Of a DNA stretch of 64,000 nt, positions 41,461 to 49,399 are shown piece after piece; the stretch's first letter is position 1, and every line of letters starts with the position of its first letter. Below the pieces are notes generated by a model. That model was not told the origin of the DNA. It did no database searches and worked only from the letters and a program-made list of their open reading frames with translations. Origin of the DNA: Demequina muriae (lineage in GTDB: Bacteria > Actinomycetota > Actinomycetes > Actinomycetales > Demequinaceae); contig NZ_JAUHQA010000001.1 of NCBI RefSeq assembly GCF_030418295.1, forward strand, positions 2,604,001 through 2,668,000. Reading direction: 5' to 3'. Made by a program: the position numbers and the translations under genes.

Positions 41461-42921
41461 ATGACCGACCTGCTCCTGCGCAATGCCCGCCTGCTGGGGC
41501 GCGACACCCCCGTCGACATCGCCGTTCGCGGGGGCACGGTGGCGGGCATCGCACCGGCGAGCGGAGCCGCCCCGTCCGGACCTGCGGCTGAGGTCCTCGA
41601 TCTCGAGGGCCGCTGGGTGACGCCCGGGCTGTGGGACCACCACGTGCACTTCACCCAGTGGGCCATCGTGCGACGCCGGCTCGATCTCTCCGGGGCCCGC
41701 AGCGCCGCAGCCGCCGGCCAGATCATCGCCGCGCGCATGGTCGCCGAGATCGAGATGCACGAGCCGATCATCGGCTATGGGTACCGCGACGCCATGTGGG
41801 AGGACGAGGCGACTGCCGAGGTGCTCGATGAGGTCGCCCCGCACCGGCCAGTGGTGGTGCTGTCGGGCGACATGCACGCGTGCTGGGTGAACACCGCGGC
41901 GCGGGACCGCTACGGACTTCCCGATGCCGGGGTGCTGCGCGAGGACGATGCGTTCGCGTTGCAGATGCGCCTCGAGAAGGCGGCGCCCGGAGACGAGGAT
42001 CTCGCGATCTCCGAAGCCGCCGTCGCTGCCGCGTCACGCGGCGTGGTGGGCATCGTCGATCTCGAGATGGCCCACAACCTCGCCGGGTGGACCGAGCGCA
42101 TGACCAGGGGCCTGCACGCGTTGCGGGTGCACTCCGGCTTCTACCCCGCCGAGTTCGACGAACGCATCGAGGCAGGGTGGCGCACGGGAGACGAGGTCCC
42201 CGGCACCGACGGCCTGCTCACCATCGGGCCGCTCAAGATCATCACTGACGGGTCACTCAACACGCGCACCGCGTACTGCCATGATCCGTACCCTGGCCGC
42301 GACACCCGCGGCGTCCTGACGGTGTCTCCCGAGGAGTCGGAGGCGCTGCTCACCCGCACCGTGGACCACGGCTTCACGGCGGCCGTGCACGCAATCGGGG
42401 ACGCCGCCGTGACTCATGCCCTGGACGCCTTCGAGCGCACGGGCGCTCAGGGCACCATCGAGCACGCGCAGCTGGTCCGGCACGACGACCTGTCGAGGTT
42501 CGCCGCCCTCGGTGTCGCCGCATCGGTGCAGCCAGAGCACCTGTGGGACGACCGCGACCCCACCGAACGCATCTGGCCGGACCGCGCCGATCGCGCGTTC
42601 CCGCTGGGGGCGCTCCGAGACGCGGGGGCACGGCTCCTGCTCGGGTCTGATGCGCCGGTCGCCCCCCTCGACCCGTGGCGCGCGATCGCGGCTGCCGTGC
42701 ACCGCTCTGCAGACGAGCGAGCGCCGTGGCACCCCGAGCACTCGCTGACGCGCGAGCAGGCGCTGATCGCCTCCGCCGGCACACTGCATGTCGCCGAGGG
42801 CGGACCCGCCGACCTCGTGGTGCTGGAGGCGGATCCGCTTCACTGCGTCAACTCCGCTCTGGTGCGCATGCCCGTCGCGGCGACGCTGGTCGCCGGCCGC
42901 TTCACGCATCGCACGCTCTGA
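41461..42921 (+). CDS. YtcJ-like amidohydrolase
   Basis: A 486-residue metal-dependent hydrolase of the amidohydrolase-3 (YtcJ) group. The first metal motif is WDHHVHFTQW near residue 58. Later ligands are seen in ITDGSLNTRTAYCHDPYPG near 260, VHAIGDAAVTHALDAF near 309 and LGSDAPVAPLDPW near 397. A small beta-sandwich wraps the ends (LLLRNARLLGRDTPVDIAVR, ADLVVLEADPL). Substrates of this group are mostly unknown. No operon partner is present; a palindrome follows the gene. Confidence 0.88.
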   Translation: MTDLLLRNARLLGRDTPVDIAVRGGTVAGIAPASGAAPSGPAAEVLDLEGRWVTPGLWDHHVHFTQWAIVRRRLDLSGARSAAAAGQIIAARMVAEIEMHEPIIGYGYRDAMWEDEATAEVLDEVAPHRPVVVLSGDMHACWVNTAARDRYGLPDAGVLREDDAFALQMRLEKAAPGDEDLAISEAAVAAASRGVVGIVDLEMAHNLAGWTERMTRGLHALRVHSGFYPAEFDERIEAGWRTGDEVPGTDGLLTIGPLKIITDGSLNTRTAYCHDPYPGRDTRGVLTVSPEESEALLTRTVDHGFTAAVHAIGDAAVTHALDAFERTGAQGTIEHAQLVRHDDLSRFAALGVAASVQPEHLWDDRDPTERIWPDRADRAFPLGALRDAGARLLLGSDAPVAPLDPWRAIAAAVHRSADERAPWHPEHSLTREQALIASAGTLHVAEGGPADLVVLEADPLHCVNSALVRMPVAATLVAGRFTHRTL

Positions 42922-42965
42922 CCCGCGGAAAGCGCAGCCCCGCGGACACCGCAGCCACGCTGACC

Positions 42966-42987
42966 GCGCAGCCCCGCGGGGCTGCGC
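42966..42987. terminator. Perfect GC palindrome between convergent amidohydrolase and osmC genes
   Basis: An 11-base arm, GCGCAGCCCCG, is followed directly by its reverse complement, giving a 22-bp perfect palindrome 44 bases after the amidohydrolase stop and 11 bases beyond the osmC stop. It probably ends both transcripts. A direct copy of its first 14 bases lies at 42932-42945. Confidence 0.6.
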
Positions 42988-42997
42988 AGCGCGGACG

Positions 42998-43423
42998 TTA
43001 CAGCAGGGTCGCGCTCTCGAGGGCGACGTGAGTGCCGGCCAGCGCCTGCGACACCGGGCAGCCGTCCTTGGCCTCTTCTGCGAACTCGCTGAAGCGCACC
43101 TGGTCGATGCCGGGCACCGTCGCGGTGACGGTCAGGACCGACGACGTGATGCCTTCTCCGGGCACGAACGTCACCTCGGCGCTGGTGTCGATCTGCTCGG
43201 GTGGTGTACCCGCCTCGGTGAGCGCGTGCGACAGCGCCATCGAGTAGCACGAGGCGTGGGCCGCAGCGATCAGCTCTTCAGGGGTGGTGGTCGACCCCGA
43301 ACCCTCTGCGCGTGCCTTCCAGTCCACCGCCAGCGTCGCGACCCCAGTGGCCAGGGTCGTCGTTCCCTTGCCCTCTGCGAGTGATCCGTGCCAAACCGTC
43401 GAAGCCTTGCTGTGCACTGCCAT
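42998..43423 (-). CDS. OsmC/Ohr-family peroxidase
   Basis: A 141-residue OsmC-type thiol peroxidase starting MAVHSKASTVWHGSLAEGKG. The two active-site cysteines are visible in AAAHASCYSMALSHAL near residue 57 and AKDGCPVSQALAG near 124, with the catalytic Glu in TTTPEELIAAAH. Such proteins reduce organic hydroperoxides. GAAGGG lies just upstream of the ATG at 43423. No ohrR-type regulator is adjacent. The EELIAAAHASCY pattern is closer to OsmC than to Ohr. Confidence 0.92.
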   Translation of the reverse strand: MAVHSKASTVWHGSLAEGKGTTTLATGVATLAVDWKARAEGSGSTTTPEELIAAAHASCYSMALSHALTEAGTPPEQIDTSAEVTFVPGEGITSSVLTVTATVPGIDQVRFSEFAEEAKDGCPVSQALAGTHVALESATLL

Positions 43424-43507
43424 GTCGCTGCCCTTCGTGTGGTGTCGGACGCGGTCCGCGCCCTCGCTGTCAGTCAAGCATGCGCACCGTCCACCTGCGC
43501 GCCGAGT

Positions 43508-43558
43508 GCGGTCGTGAGGCTGGCGCGGTCGTGAGGCTAGCGCTGTCGTGAGGTCAGC
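43508..43558. repeat. Three degenerate 17-bp tandem repeats at the end of the MFS gene
   Basis: Units start at 43508, 43525 and 43542. The first two differ by one base (GCGGTCGTGAGGCTAGC in the second); the third has more changes. The array spans the MFS stop codon (minus strand, 43554-43556) and the intergenic space beyond it. Confidence 0.7.
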
Positions 43559-44825
43559 GCGGGACTGCGGTCGAGGGTGCTGTGGCTTGCGCATCGGCCG
43601 TGCCGCGTGTCTCGTCCGGCGAGGGGCCACGGTCGCCGCGGGTCGCGGCCCACCCCAGCGCGGCGCACACCACCCCGGGCACGCACAGCACGAGGCCCAG
43701 CCACGTCGGTGCGAGATACCCCCACCCGGCCGCGATGACGATGCCGCCGAGGAACGCACCGAGCGCGTTGCCGATGTTGAGGGCGGAGTGGTTGAGCGCA
43801 GCGGCCATGGTCTGGCTGTCGCCCGCCACATCCATGAGCCGTGTCTGGATCGCTGGCGACAGCGCCGCGGCTGCGCCGCCCACCAGGAACAGGCCAAGAA
43901 GCAGGCCGGGGACCGAGCCCGCTCCCGCGATCAGGACCAGCAGCGCGGCGACGAAGACGCCGAAGAGCTGGAACACGGCTCTCAGGGCGCCGCGATCCGC
44001 CAGCCGGCCGCCGACGAAGTTGCCAGCAGTCATGCCCAGCCCCAGCACGACGAGGGCGACCGGGACCAGCGACTCGGTGGCTCCGGTGACCTCGGTGACG
44101 AGCGGCGAGACGTAGCTGTAGACGGCGAAGAACCCGCCGAAGCCGAGAGCGCCGGTCAGCAGCGCGAACCACACTGCGGGGCGCGCGAACGCCCGGAGCT
44201 CGCGCCCCATCGTGGCGCCAGGATCGCCCGGAGCGCGAGGCACGAACGCGATGATCGACGCCGTGCTCAGTGCGAACAGTCCGGCGACGGCCAGGTAGGC
44301 GGGCCGCCAGCCGGCCTGTTGGCCGAGGTAGGTGATCGCGGGCACGCCGATCACGTTGGCGATGGTCAGACCCGCCAGGACGAACGCGACGGCCTGGCCG
44401 CGCTTGCCCGGCCCCATGAGCCGTGCCGCGACGAGTGCCGCGATGCCGAAGTACGCGCCGTGGGGCAGGCCGGCCAGGAACCGCGCGGCCACCACGGTCT
44501 CGAACGTGGGAGCGACCGCTGACGCGACCGTGCCGACGGTGAAGGCCGCCGCCAGCACGGTGAGCACCGTCTTGCGCGGGTACCGGGCCACGATGGCGGC
44601 GATCGTGGGCGCGCCGGCGACGACGCCCGCGGCGTAGGCGGTCACGATCCAGCCGGCGCGCGCGATCGCCTGCTCCGGGCTGGCGTCCCACAGTGCGGGC
44701 ACCAGGTCGCGCGCCATGTCCGGCAGCAGCCCCATCGCCACGAACTCCGTGGTGCCGATGCCGAATCCGCCCAGCGCGAGCGCGAAGAGCGCAAGGCGGG
44801 TGCGTGCTGGCGAGAGGGAGGTCAT
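43554..44825 (-). CDS. MFS transporter, DHA1 (AraJ-like) drug/sugar efflux family
   Basis: A 423-residue transporter with 12 predicted helices. The first helix region ALFALALGGFGIGTTEFVAM matches the DHA1 arabinose-efflux/chloramphenicol-resistance type, where GTTEFV is characteristic. The loop 2-3 motif appears as AIVARYPRKTVL, and motif C-like GLPHGAYFGIAALVAARL in helix 5. The acidic/Pro-rich C-terminus is cytoplasmic. I chose the ATG at 44825; a TTG nine codons upstream is possible. It probably exports a small hydrophobic compound by proton antiport. The substrate is not evident. Confidence 0.9.
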   Translation of the reverse strand: MTSLSPARTRLALFALALGGFGIGTTEFVAMGLLPDMARDLVPALWDASPEQAIARAGWIVTAYAAGVVAGAPTIAAIVARYPRKTVLTVLAAAFTVGTVASAVAPTFETVVAARFLAGLPHGAYFGIAALVAARLMGPGKRGQAVAFVLAGLTIANVIGVPAITYLGQQAGWRPAYLAVAGLFALSTASIIAFVPRAPGDPGATMGRELRAFARPAVWFALLTGALGFGGFFAVYSYVSPLVTEVTGATESLVPVALVVLGLGMTAGNFVGGRLADRGALRAVFQLFGVFVAALLVLIAGAGSVPGLLLGLFLVGGAAAALSPAIQTRLMDVAGDSQTMAAALNHSALNIGNALGAFLGGIVIAAGWGYLAPTWLGLVLCVPGVVCAALGWAATRGDRGPSPDETRGTADAQATAPSTAVPR

Positions 44826-44919
44826 AGGAGTGGCCGATCGGTGGCGGGTCAAGGGGCGCGCTCACCCTTGAGCACGCCCAGCATAGGTCTGCGGGCGTCA
44901 CGCGGCGGCCACCGCCCGG

Positions 44920-44925
44920 GATACT
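44920..44925 (+). promoter_or_regulatory. -10 element GATACT for leaderless carboxylesterase gene
   Basis: GATACT keeps the conserved A2 and T6 of the -10 hexamer and lies six bases before the ATG at 44932. No ribosome-binding site other than a G-run adjoining the start. Confidence 0.5.
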
Positions 44926-44931
44926 GGGGGC

Positions 44932-45576
44932 ATGGACATCACTGCTGCCGTGTACTCCCCCGACTGGGACGACGCCCACCGCCCACCGGGTCCGGTGGTG
45001 GTGCTGCTGCATGGCTATGGCTCACACGAGGGCGACCTGGCGGGTCTGGCCCCGTGGCTCCCGGCGGGCATGCCGTGGGTGTCGCTGCGCGCGCCGATCC
45101 CGATGCCGGGCGCGGGGTTCGCGTGGTTCCCCCTCACGCTCCCCGATGTCCCTCCCCCGGCCCCCATCGCCGCCGCGACGCAGGCCGTCTGGAGGTGGAT
45201 CGACGATCACGTGGGCTCCGAGGTCGCGCTCGTCCCCATGGGCTTCTCCCAAGGTGGGCTGATGGCGCTGCAGCTGCTGCGCACGCGGCCCGAGCGCATC
45301 GCCGCCACCGTGGTCCTGGCCGGGTTCGTCACGGACGCGGCCCAGCCGGCCGATGCGACCTTGAGCGACCTGCGTCCGCCGGTCTTCTGGGGTCGGGGCG
45401 ACGCGGATCCGGTGATCCCGGGCATCGCCGTGACGCACACGGCCGCGTTCCTGCCGGCACACAGCTCCCTGACCGCACGGGTGTACCCGGGCCTGGGGCA
45501 CTCCGTCGACCAGCGGGTGCTCGACGACGTGCGGGCGTTTCTCGAGCAGGCGACCTCGATCGCCGACCCTCACTGA
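44932..45576 (+). CDS. Phospholipase/carboxylesterase-family serine hydrolase
   Basis: A 214-residue alpha/beta hydrolase of the carboxylesterase/phospholipase (YpfH-like) family. Motifs are VVVLLHGYGSHEGDLAGLAP near residue 22 (oxyanion loop), nucleophile VPMGFSQGGLMALQLL near 103, Asp in WGRGDADPVIP near 160 and His in YPGLGHSVDQ near 187. It lacks a signal peptide, so it acts in the cytosol. The natural ester is unknown. It is divergent from the MFS exporter with about 105 bases between them. Confidence 0.88.
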   Translation: MDITAAVYSPDWDDAHRPPGPVVVLLHGYGSHEGDLAGLAPWLPAGMPWVSLRAPIPMPGAGFAWFPLTLPDVPPPAPIAAATQAVWRWIDDHVGSEVALVPMGFSQGGLMALQLLRTRPERIAATVVLAGFVTDAAQPADATLSDLRPPVFWGRGDADPVIPGIAVTHTAAFLPAHSSLTARVYPGLGHSVDQRVLDDVRAFLEQATSIADPH

Positions 45577-45642
45577 GCCGACGAGCCGCGTCGCTCGCTA
45601 GAGTGACCGCAGGCCGTCACCGACGGCCGTGTGAGGGGGGCC

Positions 45643-46437
45643 ATGGACGGCACGACACGCACATCGGTACGCGAGCGACTCGCAGTCTCGGCAGCGAGCG
45701 CGGCGGTGTTCATCGCCCTGTACGCGTGGGCGGTGACGACCACCGCCGGTCAGGAGTTCGACGGCTCGACTCTCGCCCTCGGCGCTGACCTTCGCGAGCA
45801 ATGGAGCGAACCGACGCTGGCCCGCGCTGCGGACCTCGCGCCGTGGCTGATCATCATCCCGACCGGCCTGCTGCTCGCCGTGCATGCGGTGCGTGGACGC
45901 TGGAGGCAGGCACTGATCGCCGGCGCGCTGCCCGTGGTCGTCTATGTGGTCGCGACGGCGCTTCACGATGCCGTGCTGCCGCGCCCGTACCTCGGGGACT
46001 TCGGCTATGAGATCAACACGCTTCCCAGTGAACGGCTGGCGGTGGCCGTCGCCTGTTGCTGCGTGCTGGTGTGGCTCGCACCGCGCTTCGTGCCCCGAGG
46101 CGTGCTGGTGCCTGTCCTGGCGGTCACGGCGGCTGCGGTCGGCGCCCTGGAGGTCGCGGCCTTCTCCTCCCGGTTCGCCGATGTGGTCGCGTGCGCTCCG
46201 CTGGTCGGGATCCTGGCTGCGTGGTGGCTCCCGTCCGGCGCACCGCGGTCACGGGCCTTCGTCGCGTTCGGAGCGAGCGTCGCTGCCCTCTCGGGTGCCG
46301 TGGGGGCGCTCCTGATGGTGGGCTGGGCGGGTGCGGGCTATCACCCCGGCGCCATGACCCCGGGGCTCATCGGCACCGGACTGTGCGTGGCGGCAGGAGT
46401 GAGCGCGCTCAGCCTCGCGCTGAGGCGCCAGGTATGA
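45643..46437 (+). CDS. PAP2-like membrane protein with degenerate active site
   Basis: A 264-residue protein with about seven hydrophobic helices. The middle resembles a type-2 phosphatidic acid phosphatase: VLPRPYLGDFGYEINTLPSE aligns with the usual RP...NT-PSGH block, and SSRFADVVACAPLVG aligns with SR...H...SDV. The catalytic histidine positions are changed (PSGH to PSER, and no His in the SR block), so phosphatase activity is unlikely. The start could be GTG 45631 or ATG 45643; GAGGGGGG lies very close to the latter. A TAGAGT box lies at 45599-45604. Its last 29 bases overlap the convergent glycosyltransferase. Confidence 0.65.
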   Translation: MDGTTRTSVRERLAVSAASAAVFIALYAWAVTTTAGQEFDGSTLALGADLREQWSEPTLARAADLAPWLIIIPTGLLLAVHAVRGRWRQALIAGALPVVVYVVATALHDAVLPRPYLGDFGYEINTLPSERLAVAVACCCVLVWLAPRFVPRGVLVPVLAVTAAAVGALEVAAFSSRFADVVACAPLVGILAAWWLPSGAPRSRAFVAFGASVAALSGAVGALLMVGWAGAGYHPGAMTPGLIGTGLCVAAGVSALSLALRRQV

Positions 46438-47308
46438 GCCGACGCGCGACCGCATCGGCCGGTGCCGCAGGCGCGAACCGCGCCGCCCACGCGACCTCGC
46501 TCACGGCTCGCCAGGGGTGCCGTCCGCGCAGTGCGGCCTTCGCCGCACGCTGCGCGCTCCACCACGCGAACCTGTCATTGGCGCGCAGGCTGACGGCATA
46601 GTCGTCCGCGTGGCGCGGGTCGGCGTCGCGCCGTCTCGCGATCACGAGGCGAATCGCCTCCGCCAGCGCGCGGTGGCGTCGGGTCACGTTGCCGTCGTGG
46701 GTGCGATAGTCGCTGATCGCCCCTCGCGCGTAGACGAGCGGGCCGATGCCGGTGAGCTTCAACACGAGGTCGAGGTCCTCGGCGAGAGTCAGGCGCTCGT
46801 CGAAGCCCCCCACAGCGTCGAAGGCGGATCGCCGGACCACCAGGTTGGGCAGCATCACGGTCACCCGTCGCGCCACGATGTCTGCCGTGGTCGCGTCGAA
46901 TTGGTCGGGTTCGCCCATGACCCGGCCCGCGGCGTCGATCGTGCGCAGGTCCCCGTAGCTGGCGGAAGCGGCCGAGGATCGACCCAACGCCTCGACGTGC
47001 AGTGCGACCCTGTCCGGTTCCCAACGATCGTCGTCATCGAGGAACGCCAGGATCTCGCCTCGAGCGTGCCGCACGCCGGTATTGCGAGCAGACGCCACCC
47101 CTGACGGCGGCACTCGCACGAGGGTGACTGCGGGGTGAGCGGTCAGCATGCGTGCGAGGGCTGACGGGTCAGGAGACCCGTCGTCGACCACGACCATGTC
47201 GAGGCGGGGGTGAGTCTGGGCGCCGACCGAGCGGAGCGCCTCGTCCAGGAAGGGGCTGGCGCGGTTGGTCGCGACGATGCACGACACCACGGGCGCAGCA
47301 TCAGCCAT
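46409..47308 (-). CDS. GT2-family glycosyltransferase
   Basis: A 299-residue GT-A glycosyltransferase. The nucleotide-sugar site begins VVSCIVATNRASPFLDEALR, VVVDDGSPDPSALARML follows, the DXD-type motif is ILAFLDDDDRWEPDRV near residue 93, and the acceptor loop is GGFDERLTLAEDLDLVLKL near 170. The C-terminal part is helical and basic without clear membrane segments. A TACGGT box six bases before the ATG at 47308 supports the start. It is divergent from the next GT2 gene and less similar to it than the other four GT2 proteins are to each other. Confidence 0.88.
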   Translation of the reverse strand: MADAAPVVSCIVATNRASPFLDEALRSVGAQTHPRLDMVVVDDGSPDPSALARMLTAHPAVTLVRVPPSGVASARNTGVRHARGEILAFLDDDDRWEPDRVALHVEALGRSSAASASYGDLRTIDAAGRVMGEPDQFDATTADIVARRVTVMLPNLVVRRSAFDAVGGFDERLTLAEDLDLVLKLTGIGPLVYARGAISDYRTHDGNVTRRHRALAEAIRLVIARRRDADPRHADDYAVSLRANDRFAWWSAQRAAKAALRGRHPWRAVSEVAWAARFAPAAPADAVARRLIPGASARG

Positions 47309-47314
47309 AGGCAC

Positions 47315-47320
47315 ACCGTA
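47315..47320 (-). promoter_or_regulatory. -10 element TACGGT for leaderless GT2 gene
   Basis: TACGGT on the minus strand is followed by six bases and the ATG at 47308. Confidence 0.5.
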
Positions 47321-47341
47321 GTGCGGGGGCGGACCCAGCGG

Positions 47342-47347
47342 TAGCAT
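47342..47347 (+). promoter_or_regulatory. -10 element TAGCAT for the GT2 gene at 47373
   Basis: TAGCAT predicts a transcription start near 47354, leaving a leader of about 19 bases that contains a GAGGTGAGGG ribosome-binding site before the ATG at 47373. Confidence 0.4.
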
Positions 47348-47372
47348 CACGCCAGGAAGATGAGGTGAGGGC

Positions 47373-48263
47373 ATGGACCCACGCGAATCCCCGGTTGCGC
47401 TGTCCGTCGTCATCCCCTGCTTCGACAGTGCGCAGTCGCTCCCCCGCCAGCTGGGAGCGCTCGCGGCGCAGGAGTGGGACGGCGCGTGGGAGGTCGTCAT
47501 CGCGGACAACGGCTCGACCGACGCGACTGCTGACGTCGCGCGGTCCTGGAGCGATCGCCTGCCGGCGCTGACCGTCGTCGATGCCTCCGCGCGGCGCGGC
47601 GCGGCCCACGCCCGCAACGTCGGCGCACGTCACGCCCGCTTCGCGCACGTCGTGTGGATCGATGCGGATGACGCGGTGCAGCCGGGCTTTCTGGCGGCCA
47701 TGGCCGATGCGCTTGCTCAGGATGAGTTCTGCTGCGGCAGTTGGGATGCGCCGCACGAGGACGCGAGCCTCGAGGCGCTGCCTGATTCCGCCGGGAGGGG
47801 ATGGCGTGCGGTCATCGCCGACCGCGGGTTCCTGGACGCGGTCGGAGCGTGCAACGGCATCGGGGTGAGTCGGGACGCGTTCGACGCTGGCGGAGGATTC
47901 CCCGAGGACATGACCTGGGGCTCCGAGGACACAGCGTTCTGCTGGTCGATGCAGCTCGCCGGCCACCCCATGGTGCGCGTCGCCGGTGCACGCGTGGCCG
48001 TCCACCCGCGCGTGACCGCGCGCGAGATATGGCGCCAGCAGGTCAACTGGGGCATCGGAGCCGTCGACGCGTATCGGCGCTTCCGCGATCGCGGCGCACC
48101 GCGATCCAGCACGGTGGGGGCGCTCGTCCGATGGTGCGTGCTGATTCTCGCCGCGCCGGCGGCCGCCCTGGTGCCGCGCTGGCGCTATCGATGGATGGGC
48201 ACGGTGGCCCGACGATGGGGCCGCCTCCGCGGATCGATCCGGTTCCGCACGCTCTATCTGTGA
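47373..48263 (+). CDS. GT2-family glycosyltransferase (paralogue 1)
   Basis: A 296-residue GT2 enzyme. Motifs are LSVVIPCFDSAQSLPRQLGA, EVVIADNGSTDATADVARSW, ARRGAAHARNVGARHARFA, the DXD region VVWIDADDAVQPGFLAAM near residue 95 and GWGSEDTAFC-type loop (TWGSEDTAFCWSMQLAG) near 186. The C-terminal part has a hydrophobic stretch (VRWCVLILAAPAAALVPRW) that may bind the membrane. The ADNGS and DADD blocks closely match three more genes at 48328, 50224 and 54676, so the four arose by local duplication. It likely adds sugars to a surface glycan; donor and acceptor are unknown. Confidence 0.88.
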   Translation: MDPRESPVALSVVIPCFDSAQSLPRQLGALAAQEWDGAWEVVIADNGSTDATADVARSWSDRLPALTVVDASARRGAAHARNVGARHARFAHVVWIDADDAVQPGFLAAMADALAQDEFCCGSWDAPHEDASLEALPDSAGRGWRAVIADRGFLDAVGACNGIGVSRDAFDAGGGFPEDMTWGSEDTAFCWSMQLAGHPMVRVAGARVAVHPRVTAREIWRQQVNWGIGAVDAYRRFRDRGAPRSSTVGALVRWCVLILAAPAAALVPRWRYRWMGTVARRWGRLRGSIRFRTLYL

Positions 48264-48278
48264 GACGCCGCGCACCGC

Positions 48279-48284
48279 TACTGT
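48279..48284 (+). promoter_or_regulatory. -10 element TACTGT for the GT2 gene at 48328
   Basis: TACTGT predicts a transcript start near 48291 and a leader of about 37 bases; a GGAGCGAGG site lies in that leader before the ATG at 48328. Confidence 0.4.
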
Positions 48285-48327
48285 CGTGCCTAGTGGGGGT
48301 TGGCACGCCAGGAGCGAGGGGACGGCG

Positions 48328-49272
48328 ATGACTGCAGGCGCACGCATCAGCGTCATCATCCCTGCGTACAACGCCGAGTCGACGCTCGACGCGCAGCTGT
48401 CCGCCCTCGCCCCGCAATGCCGGGAAGTCGGCGCCGAGGTGCTGATCGCCGACAACGGATCCATCGACGGGACCGCGGCTCTCGCACGCTCCTGGCAGAC
48501 CCGTCTCCCCCGGCTGCGCGTCATCGATGCTTCGGCCAGGCGCGGGCCCGCCGCCGCGCGCAACATCGGCGCCGCCCAGGCGACGGCCCGCGCGCTGGCG
48601 TTCTGCGACGCGGACGATGTGGTCGGGCCAGGGTGGCTGTCAGCACTCGTCCACGCGCTCGACCACCACGATGCCGTGGCGGGCGCGCTCGACTTCGCCG
48701 CGCTCAACACGCGGTCCGGTGGCATGGGCGCGGCGGCCGGCTTCCCCCTCAGCTACCTCCCCGGGATGCGGGGAGCCGGCTCGGGCAACCTGGCCGTCAC
48801 CGCCGCCGCATTCGCCGAGGTCCGTGGCTTCGATGAAGAGCTGAGGGTGGGTGAGGATATCGACCTCTGCTGCCGTCTCCAGCTGGCGGGGTACGCCCTG
48901 CACCCCTGCGACGAGGCCGTGGTCCACGTGCGGCTGCGCGGCGGCGTCGTGTCCGCGTACCGCCATGCCTTCGCGTTCGGTGCCGCGGACAGGCAGCTGC
49001 GCCATCGCTACGCGCCGATCGCGTCGGCGATCGACGCAGGTGAGTGGCAGCCGCCGGTCTCCCCCGCCATCGACATGACGGACGCGGGACCGGCGGACCG
49101 TGAGACCACCCCCGACGCCGGTGACGGGGTCGCTGCGGGGCGGCGGTGGCCGCGCGTGCTGACGCCGCGCCGCGTGGACCCCACCGCGTTCGCCCGACGC
49201 ATAGGCAGACGTGCCGGTGAGCGCATCGGCCGCATCGACCGGACCCTCCCCCAGGTGGCGCCCCCGCCGTGA
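48328..49272 (+). CDS. GT2-family glycosyltransferase (paralogue 2)
   Basis: A 314-residue GT2 protein with ISVIIPAYNAESTLDAQLSA, VLIADNGSIDGTAALARSW, ARRGPAAARNIGAAQATARA, LAFCDADDVVGPGWLSALVH near residue 90, and RGFDEELRVGEDIDLCCRLQ near 168. Residues 240-314 form a basic, amphipathic tail ending ARRIGRRAGERIGRIDRTLP, related to the tails of paralogues 50224 and 54676. Start fixed by alignment with the paralogues and a GGAG-like leader. It lies just upstream of a polysaccharide deacetylase gene. Confidence 0.88.
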   Translation: MTAGARISVIIPAYNAESTLDAQLSALAPQCREVGAEVLIADNGSIDGTAALARSWQTRLPRLRVIDASARRGPAAARNIGAAQATARALAFCDADDVVGPGWLSALVHALDHHDAVAGALDFAALNTRSGGMGAAAGFPLSYLPGMRGAGSGNLAVTAAAFAEVRGFDEELRVGEDIDLCCRLQLAGYALHPCDEAVVHVRLRGGVVSAYRHAFAFGAADRQLRHRYAPIASAIDAGEWQPPVSPAIDMTDAGPADRETTPDAGDGVAAGRRWPRVLTPRRVDPTAFARRIGRRAGERIGRIDRTLPQVAPPP

Positions 49273-49320
49273 GGCCCAGCGCCGCGATTCCCGCCCCTTC
49301 CACGCCTGGGAATGGCGCGC

Positions 49321-49326
49321 TACAGT
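49321..49326 (+). promoter_or_regulatory. -10 element TACAGT for the deacetylase operon
   Basis: TACAGT predicts a transcript start near 49333 and a leader of about 67 bases, longer than others in the window, with GGGGGA adjoining the ATG at 49400. Confidence 0.35.
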
Positions 49327-49399
49327 CGGCTCAGACGCGCGCGTGCGCCCGCGCCGCGCACCTGCGCGTGACACCCGCGATCCGCTCGCACCTGGGGGA

